Part shown: positions 17,308-25,200 of the stretch, piece by piece
Layout: each line of letters opens with the position of its first letter
Position numbering within the stretch: the stretch's first letter is position 1
Source of the DNA: Mesorhizobium sp.
GTDB taxonomy: Bacteria; Pseudomonadota; Alphaproteobacteria; Rhizobiales; Rhizobiaceae
NCBI RefSeq assembly: GCF_024710845.1
Contig: NZ_JANJTZ010000054.1
Location: 1 to 64,000, forward strand
Direction of reading: 5' to 3'
Length of the DNA stretch: 64,000 nt
Notes under the pieces: generated by a model
Database searches by the model: none
What the model was told of the DNA's origin: nothing
The model's input: the letters and a program-made list of their open reading frames with translations, nothing else
Program-made: the position numbers and the translations under genes

Positions 17308-17907
17308 CTATGCGGCTTCGATGCGTGTCGTCCGCGGCAGGCAGGCGACCTCGTCGCGCGACACCAGGACCAGGTCGACGCCGCGGGGAAACCGGGCGTG
17401 GTTCTGCCGCCACTGCGCGATGAAATGCCGCGGCATCGGCGACGGCGCGATGGTCGCGGCCCGCTCGATCCCCGGTCCGGCGAGCGTCAGCGGCACCCCG
17501 GCGTCGAAACTTTCCACCTGCAGGACGATCGTGGTCGAACGATCCGGATATTCCTGCGACCCCTGCGCGAAGCTCTCCAGCGCGACCAGTTCGTCCGCCG
17601 CGGCCGCAAACGCAAAATGCGCTTCCGTCGCGATCGGGGTCACCGCCGCGCCGCTGTGGAAGCCCAGCCATTCGCGAACGAGCGGGGTCGACAGCTGCCG
17701 ATCGAGCCAGACGGGCGTGTCATGGTCGCAAAGAGCCAGTGTGACCGCGCCCGCCAGCGGCGACATCGGTGCCGGCGGCGCGGTCAGTGTCGCCACGCGG
17801 CGACGGCTGCCCGGCCGCGCCATCGCGTCCATGACAGCGCGGAAGACCGCCTGCGAGTCGAAGACCGGGCTGCGAAAGCCGCCCTGGATCACCGCTGTCG
17901 TCTGCAT
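17308..17907 (-). CDS. phnH: PhnH, C-P lyase core subunit
   Basis: A 199-residue protein of the PhnH family, a structural subunit of the PhnGHIJ complex that resembles a PLP-enzyme fold without cofactor. The N-terminus has GGFRSPVFDSQAVFRAVMDA; MARPGSRRRV follows at about residues 29-38, with RGVDLVLVSRDEVACLPRTT near the end. Its ATG overlaps the phnG stop by one base. Confidence 0.94.
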   Translation of the reverse strand: MQTTAVIQGGFRSPVFDSQAVFRAVMDAMARPGSRRRVATLTAPPAPMSPLAGAVTLALCDHDTPVWLDRQLSTPLVREWLGFHSGAAVTPIATEAHFAFAAAADELVALESFAQGSQEYPDRSTTIVLQVESFDAGVPLTLAGPGIERAATIAPSPMPRHFIAQWRQNHARFPRGVDLVLVSRDEVACLPRTTRIEAA

Positions 17908-18377
17908 CAGTCCTCTCCCCTGACCATCGTGAAGAAGTCGACCTTTGTGGCCGCGACCTCGGCCGCGCGGCGTGCCGCATTGACATCGCGCTCCAGTCGC
18001 AGCGGCGAGAGGATCAGGTCTTCGAGGCGCGGCCGCAGCTCCGGCTTCTGCCAGAGCGCGTCGATCGTCGCCGCGATCCGCGCCTTGTCCTGATCGCGGC
18101 CGAGCGCATAGGAATGGCCGACCTCGCCGCTCGCCAGCCGCACGGTCGCGCGGGTAACCGTCGCTTCGCCGACGTTGAAGGCGGCACCGCCACCGCCGAT
18201 GCGGCCGCGCACGGTCACGAGGCCAGTTTCGGGTCCGCGCACGGGTTCGGCCGCCACATCGAAGCCGGCGTCGCGCCAGAGCCCCGCAAGGCGGGACGAC
18301 GGCGCATGGGCGAGCACCGCCATCATCTGGCGCCGCATTTCGCTTTCGGGCTTCGCGCCCGTCCGGTTACCGTGCAT
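17907..18377 (-). CDS. phnG: PhnG, C-P lyase core subunit
   Basis: First gene of the C-P lyase unit, 156 residues from ATG 18377 (MHGNRTGAKPESEMRRQMMA). PhnG features: a helical start, GLVTVRGRIGGGGAAFNVGE (about 55-74) and VRLASGEVGHSYALGRDQDK (about 81-100). An upstream in-frame start at 18410 would place coding sequence inside the PhnF palindrome, so it was rejected. Regulation is probably double: the palindromes at 18391-18416 and the Pho box at 18444-18461. Confidence 0.93.
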   Translation of the reverse strand: MHGNRTGAKPESEMRRQMMAVLAHAPSSRLAGLWRDAGFDVAAEPVRGPETGLVTVRGRIGGGGAAFNVGEATVTRATVRLASGEVGHSYALGRDQDKARIAATIDALWQKPELRPRLEDLILSPLRLERDVNAARRAAEVAATKVDFFTMVRGED

Positions 18378-18390
18378 GGCTGGAGCCCAC

Positions 18391-18416
18391 TTGTATAGTG
18401 ATATAGACAACTATAT
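18391..18416. promoter_or_regulatory. Candidate PhnF operator, two overlapping palindromes
   Basis: ATATAG-ACAA-CTATAT at 18401-18416 is a perfect 6-bp inverted repeat. An overlapping imperfect one spans 18391-18410 (TTGTaTA ... TAgACAA). They lie between phnG and phnF and 14 bp from the phnG start. Short AT-rich palindromes of this sort are typical operators for the HutC/PhnF branch of GntR regulators. Confidence 0.65.
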
Positions 18417-18443
18417 AAACGAGCATCTCGTTAGACACGGTCG

Positions 18444-18461
18444 ATGACGATCTGATGACAG
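18444..18461 (-). promoter_or_regulatory. Pho box upstream of phnG
   Basis: On the minus strand the site reads CTGTCATCAGATCGTCAT: an exact CTGTCAT, a 4-bp spacer, then TCGTCAT (5 of 7). This is the best Pho box in the window, 67 bp upstream of the phnG start. It overlaps the likely phnF start codon at 18455. Confidence 0.65.
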
Positions 18462-19216
18462 TCGCTGGTGCAGAACCCACCCAGGACGCAGCGATCCGCC
18501 GCAACAGCGGCGTGTCGCTGTGGCGTCAGATTTCGGACCGGATCCGCCGGCTGGAGACGGACGGGCAACTCGATCCGGACGGCCGCCTGCCACCGGAGTT
18601 CAGGCTCGCCGAGCAGTTCGGCGTGAACCGCCACACCGTGCGCAGCGCCATTTCGCATCTCGTCCAGGAAGGCGTGCTGCGCACCGAACAGGGCCGGGGC
18701 ACCTTCTTCCGCAGCCGCCCTCGCCTCGCCTATCCGATCGGCCGGCGTACTCGCTTTTCCGCCGGCCTCGAGGGCCAGGCTTCGACTCTCCAGATGGTGC
18801 TCGTCGAATCCGCAACGATCCGCGCGGACGAGCGGGTCGCCGTAGGGCTGAATATCGAGGTGGCAGCGACAGTCATCTGGCTGCGGACGATCGGGCTGGC
18901 CGACGGCGAGCCGGTCTCGACCGCCGAGAGCTGGTTTCCGGCCGATCGCCTGCCAGGCATCGCCGACGCCTTCCGCCGAACCGGGTCGGTCACGGCGGCG
19001 CTCTCCCTACTGGGCATAGACGACTACACGCGCCGCGCGACCACGCTGACGGCCACGCATGCGAGCGACGACGATCTCGCCCGGCTGAAGCTCGCGCCCG
19101 GCGCGATCGTTCTCGTGGCGGTTGGCGTCAACGTCGACCCGGACGGCCGGCCGATCCAGTATTCCGAGACGCGTTTCTCGGCCGACCGGATCGAGCTGAC
19201 GATCGAGAGCGCCTGA
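18455..19216 (+). CDS. phnF: PhnF, GntR family (HutC subfamily) regulator of phosphonate genes
   Basis: A 253-residue regulator. The N-terminal winged helix has SLWRQISDRIRRLETDGQLD and the recognition stretch PPEFRLAEQFGVNRHTVRSA (about 49-68). A UTRA effector domain follows (GRRTRFSAGLEGQ and the late PIQYSETRFSADRIEL). Divergent from phnG, so autoregulation plus repression of the C-P lyase operon is likely. ATG 18455 has no clear ribosome-binding site, so it may be read from a leaderless message. The gene ends 6 bp from the convergent ndvB stop. Confidence 0.93.
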   Translation: MTVAGAEPTQDAAIRRNSGVSLWRQISDRIRRLETDGQLDPDGRLPPEFRLAEQFGVNRHTVRSAISHLVQEGVLRTEQGRGTFFRSRPRLAYPIGRRTRFSAGLEGQASTLQMVLVESATIRADERVAVGLNIEVAATVIWLRTIGLADGEPVSTAESWFPADRLPGIADAFRRTGSVTAALSLLGIDDYTRRATTLTATHASDDDLARLKLAPGAIVLVAVGVNVDPDGRPIQYSETRFSADRIELTIESA

Positions 19217-19222
19217 TCCGGC

Positions 19223-22200
19223 TCAGCGCTTCCGGCCGACCGTCACGACCACCTCGGCGTCCGCGCCGAGCGGCACGTGATCGGCCGGTTGCCCGTTGAC
19301 CGAGATCGCGATGCCCTGCGCACCCGCCTCGGCCACCACCCGGATGCGGATCACCTTGCCGTCGAGCTTCAGCGTCGCCGAATAGCCATCCCACGCCGCG
19401 GGCAGCGCGGGATTGACGGTCAATTTGTTTCCCTCACGCTTCAGCCCGAGGATGCCCTCCACCGCCGTGCGGTAGAGCCATCCGGCCGAACCGGTATACC
19501 ACGTCCAGCCGCCGCGGCCGGCGAGCGGCCCCTCCGAATAGATGTCGGCAGCCACGACATAAGGCTCGACCCGGTAGCGTTCGGCCGCTTTCGCGTCGAG
19601 AGCGTGGTTGATCGGGTTGAGCATCCGGAAGCCCTCATAGGCTTCGTCGCCGAGGCCGAGCTCGGCCAGCGCCAGCACGAACCATGCCGCGGCGTGCGTG
19701 TACTGACCCCCATTCTCGCGCACCCCGGGCGGATAGGCCTTGATGTAGCCGGGCTCCTTCTCCGTCCTGTCGAACGGTGGCTTGAACAGGCGGATGATGT
19801 CGATGTCGCGCTCGACGAGCCGTTCGCGCGCCGAGGCCATAGCCTGACGCGATTTCTCCGGGTCGCCGTGGCCGGAGAGCACGCTCCACGACTGCGCGAT
19901 CGAATCGATCTGGCATTCGTCGGAGCGGGACGAGCCGAGCGGGGTGCCGTCGTCGAAGGAGCCGCGGCGATACCATTCGCCGTCCCAGCCAGAGCTCTCC
20001 AGAGCCGCCTTCAGCCGCGCCGCGTGGCTGAGCCATGTCTCGGCGCGTGCCGCTTCGCCCCGCTCGCGCGCGAACGGCGCGAAGTCGTGGAGCGTCTTCA
20101 ACAGGAACCAGCCGAGCCAGACGCTGTCGCCCCGGCCGGCCTCGCCGACGCGGTTCATGCCGTCGTTCCAGTCGCCGCCGAGGATCAGCGGCAGGCCGGT
20201 GTCAGCCGTCCGCAGGATCGCGAGATCCAGCGCCCGCGCCGCGTGCTCGTAGATGCTTGTCCTGTCTTTCGACACTTCCGGCGTGAAGAAGGAATCGTGC
20301 TCCCCCGGCTTGAGCCCGGCGCCGAGGATGAACGGCAGCTGCTGGTCGAGGATGGAACGGTCGCCAGTCACTTCGACGAAATGCGCCACGCCGTAGGCGA
20401 GCCACACCACGTCGTCCGAGATCATGGTGCGGACGCCGGCACCGGTGCGCGGCAGCCACCAGTGCTGCACGTCGCCTTCCGGAAATTGCCGCGACGCCGC
20501 GTTCAGGATCTGCGCGCGCGCCAGTTCCGGATCGTGCATCAGCAGCGCCATCGTGTCCTGCAACTGGTCGCGGAAGCCGAAGGCGCCACTGGCCTGGTAG
20601 AAGCCGGCCCGCGCGCGGATGCGGCAGGCGAGCGCTTGATAGGGCAGCCAGTGGTTGACCATCGTGTCGAGGGCCGGGTCCGGCGTTTCGACCTGCACCG
20701 TGTCTAGGAAGCCGCGCCAGTTCGCCTCGTTCTCGGCGAGGCGCTCGTCGAAGCTGCGCGCTAGGTGCCGTTTCACCAGGTTCGCTGCCTCCTCCGCCGA
20801 AGCGGCATCGCCCATCAGCCAGAGCGTGTCGACCGACATGCCGGGCGCGATTTCGATGTCGCGGGCGAGCGCGGCGCAACCGTCGTGTCCCGGCTCGACC
20901 TTGCCCGAGAGCGACGAGCCCGACGCGACCGCCTCCGGCAGCGTCACCGAGCCGGCCGGTCCGAGAAACTCGAGACGGTCGGACGTGCGATGCATCGACG
21001 CGGCGTCCGACGCCATGAACGCGACGCGATCGCCATAGTCCAGGCTGTAGGCATTGCGTGCCAGCAACGCGCCCGTCTCGGCATCATGGGCCGGCACGAT
21101 CATCGGAGCGGTGCGGCCGCGATTGTTGCCGAGAACCCATTCGGCATAGGCATAGACGCGGAGCCGCTTCCACCTGTCTCCCCTGTTGGTGATCCTGAGC
21201 CGCGTGACCTTTGCCGGCTCCGTCGGATCGACCAGCATCTCGGCGCGGACCGACAGCTCGTCCGTCTTCGCCGAAAACACGCTCACTCCCTGCCCGTGCC
21301 GCGCCTCGTAGCGCGCGCCCGCATCCGGTGCGAGCGAGGCGAAGGGCGAAAGCACCGCGCCGCTGTCGAGATCGCGGATGTAAAGCCCCTCGCCCGGCCG
21401 GTTCGTCACCGGATCGTTGGTCCAGGGTGTCAACTGGTAGTCGCGACTGTTGCGGCTCCAGGTGAAGGTCGAGCCTTCCGCCGAGACGTGAAAGCCGAAG
21501 CCTGGATTGGCGATAACATTGACCCACGGCTGCGGCGTCGCGCGTCCCCCGGTCAGGCGCACCACATAGGTGCGCCCGCCATCGGCGAACCCGCCGAAGC
21601 CGTTCCAGAACGCCAATCCTTCGCTTGAAACCGCGACCGGATGCCTCGTCTCAGTCGTTCGCGGCAGGCTCGGCCTCGCGGTCCCTGGCCAGGGTGCCGC
21701 CAGCTGCTCGGCTTCCGCGCGGTCGATCTGGTCCTCGATCTTGCCGTTGCGGGTGTGCAGCACGATGCGCGCCGAGGCGATCAGCGTGCGATAGGAGCGC
21801 TCGTCCATCAGGTCGCGGCGGACCGCGAAGATGTGCTGGCGCGGACCGAACTCGTTGCCGCGAAGGCGGGCGTTCTCGCAGAGCGCGTCGATGGCGTTCT
21901 GCAGGTCCTGGACGTAGGACGAGGCCTGCTCGTTGATCACGACGAGATCTGTGAGCAGGCCGCGGGCGCGCAGATATTCCTGCATGCGCAGCGCCTTGGC
22001 GACGATCTCGATGTCGGCGACGTCGGCGATGCGCAACGCGAAGATCGGGAAGTCACCCGAGATGCTCATCGGCCACAGCGCCGATTGCGGCCCCATTCCG
22101 GAGGCGATCGTCTCCGGCGCGGCGCGAAGCAACGGGTGCGGATAGAGCAGATAACGCGCGAGCTTCTGCACGTTTGCCGCCTCCGCGAGGCTGAAGCCGA

Positions 22201-25200
22201 GATGCCGGGTCTGCACCTGCGAACGGGTCCAGGCGTGCATGGACTGCCGCGCGAAGCTCTCGGCGTGATCAAGCCGCACGATCGCCTCTTCCAGTTGCCC
22301 GCGATCGGCCGCGGCGATCGTCCAGAAGGTGACGCTCACTTTCCTGTGGGCGGGAATGCGGATCCGGCGCCTGAGCGAGAAGATTGGGTCGAGCACGAAA
22401 CCCTGCCCGCCGGCCAGGTGCGCGCCGGTATCGAAAGCGGCTGGATCGCGGATGTCGCGACCGCGCCCGATGAAGGCGCGCCGGTCGGTTTCGGCTTCGG
22501 TTTCTCCCGGATGGCTTGTCCCGATCGTCAGGAAATGGGCGGCCGCAATGCTCCTGTCCGATGGCGAACGCTTCCGGCGCTCCGCGAAGATCACGCCGCG
22601 CGCGCGATCGATCTCGGTCTTCACGAACATTTTCGAGAAGGCCGGGTGAGCGCTGTCGGCGGATTCCGGCGCAAGCGCCAGTTCGGCGAAGGAGGTCAAT
22701 TCCACCACGCGTTCGCTTGCGCTCTGGTTGAAAACGGTGACGCGCCGGCCTTCTCCGTCCGCCTCGGACGTCACGATGCACTCGACCTCGCTGCGCAGCG
22801 AACCGACCGTCTTGAGGAAGGTCGCCTTGTCGTCGGCAAAAATCACTTCACTCGTCTCGCCGGCCGCGGCCTTGGGCTCGGCGGTCGCCGACCACCATTC
22901 GCCGCTTTCGAGGTTGCGCAGGAAGATGAACGAACCGGAACGGTCCTCGACCGGATCCGGCTGCCAGCGTGTGATCGACAGGTCCCCGAGGCGCGAGTAG
23001 CCGGCGCCGCTCGAGGAGAGCATCAGCGAATAGGTGCCATTGGACAGCACGTTGGTCGCCTTCGGCAACCGGAGCGGATCGGGCAGCTTGCGGATGTCCC
23101 GCGATTCATCGACGGTCTCGAGCTTGCTTCGCTCCGGGGCCTCGCTGCGGACCGTCGTCACCGGAATGTCGCGCGGCGCCTTTTCCTGCAGCAGCAGTTC
23201 CGCCGCCTCGATCACCGGGTCGGCATGGAAGCGCTCGCGCATGCGACCCTCGTGGATCACGTTCGAGATGGCGACGATGCACATGCCCTGATGGTGGGCG
23301 TAGTAGTTGCGCACCACGGCGCATTCCTGCCCTTCCGGCACGCGCGTCGGCGTGTAGTCGACGGCATCGTAGAAGCCGTAGCGGCCGACGGCGCCGACCG
23401 ACGCCAGCCGGTCGAGATTGTCGACGGCGGCATGGGGCGCGAACTGGCTCGCGAGGACGGACGCGTAAGGCGCGATGACCGTATTCTGCGCCAGACCGCG
23501 CTTCAGGCCGAGGCCCGGCACGCCGAAATTGGTGTACTGATAGGTCATCTCGCGATCGCGGGCATTGTAGGCCGCTTCCGAAACGCCCCACGGAATGCCC
23601 TTGGACCGCCCATAGGCGATCTGCCGCCGGATGATCTGGCGGCTCGTCTGGTCGAGGATGCTGCCGGCCGGCTCGTTCATCACCAGCGGCGGCATCAGAT
23701 ACTCGAACATCGATCCCGACCACGAGATCAGCGCGCCCTTGAAGCCGATTTCCGCGATGGGTCGGCCGAGCCGGAACCAGTGCTCGGTCGGCACGTCGCC
23801 CTTGGCGATGGCAAACAGGCTCGCAAGCCGGGCTTCCGAGGCAAGCAGGTCGTAGCAGCTCTCGTCGAGCTGTCTGTCGTCGGCGCGGTAGCCGATGGAC
23901 AGGAGCTTGCGATCCTGTCGCAACAGGAAGGAGAAATCCATCTGGAAGGCGATGGTCCGGGCCCGGCGCGAGATCTCGGACAGTCGTTCCCGCAGGGCCT
24001 TCAGCCTGGATTCCTCGAAATGCGCGTCGGCGATATGCGCTTCGCATACGCTCTGCAGCCTCGTCGCCCAGGTGACGAGAACCTCCGAGCCGGTCGTGCC
24101 CGTCTCCTCGTCGAGCGAGCGCGCAAGTTTCAGGATTTCTCCCGCGTTGACGGCGAGGTTGAGGGTGCGGATGGCGGCGGTTTCCGGCTCGCTCTTGATC
24201 GACAGCACAGCGCGGCGCATGCCGGTCGTGCGTTCGACGAGGCGCTGGCGCACCGGCCGGATCTGGCGGCGGTCGTCCGGCAGCGCCGAAAGCGCCATGT
24301 CGAAAACGCCGAGCGTGTCGAGGATTCCGTCGAGATCGCCCTGCAGATAGGCGGCGGGCGCTTCCGCCCACTCTGCGAAAGCGCTCGCCACCGCGATCAG
24401 GTGGCCGGCGAGATTGCCGCTGTCGACGCTCGAGATGTAGCGCGGCAGCAGCGGATGGAGGGACTTCGTTTCGTACCAGTTGTAGAGATGACCTCTGTGC
24501 TTATCGAGCTTGTCCACGGTGTCGAGCGTGCCGGCGACACGGTCGGCCGCCTCGCCCAGCGATATCCAGCCGAAGTCGCGCGCCGAGACCGTCGACAGCA
24601 GGTACATGCCGATATTGGTCGGCGACGTGCGCGATGCCTCCACCGGATAGGGCGTCTCCTGGAAATTATCCGGCGGGAGGAGATTGTGCTCCGCGGTGAC
24701 GAAGGTCTCGAAATAGAGCCAGGTCCGCCGCGCCACGCGGCGCAGCTTCTCGCGATCGGTCTCTGTGACCGTAATCTGGTCCTCGAGTTCGGCAGAGCGG
24801 CTCACCAGCCATGCGATCGCCGGCGCGGCAACCCACAGGGCGCCGTAGATGACCGCGAGATAGAATCCGGTGGTCCCGCCGAACCAGGCGATCACGGCCG
24901 CAAGGAGGCCCACGATCACCGATCCGCTCATGAGACGGTAGTAGGGAAGAAACCCGTCCGACTGCGACTTCTGCACCTGCGACGCCGTGCGCCATTCGAG
25001 CAGGTGACGCCGCGACACGAATATCCGGTGCAGCGTGCGCATGATGGCGTCGCCCATCATCCAGGCGGAATGGCTGATGAAGGTGATCTTCAGGGCAACT
25101 TGGGCGGAGGCATAGACGAAGTCGCGCACGAAGGCCGCGAAATGGCCCCGCAACGTGTTCTCGGTGCTCTTGGGCGTCAGGTTGTGGATGATGTCGAAGG

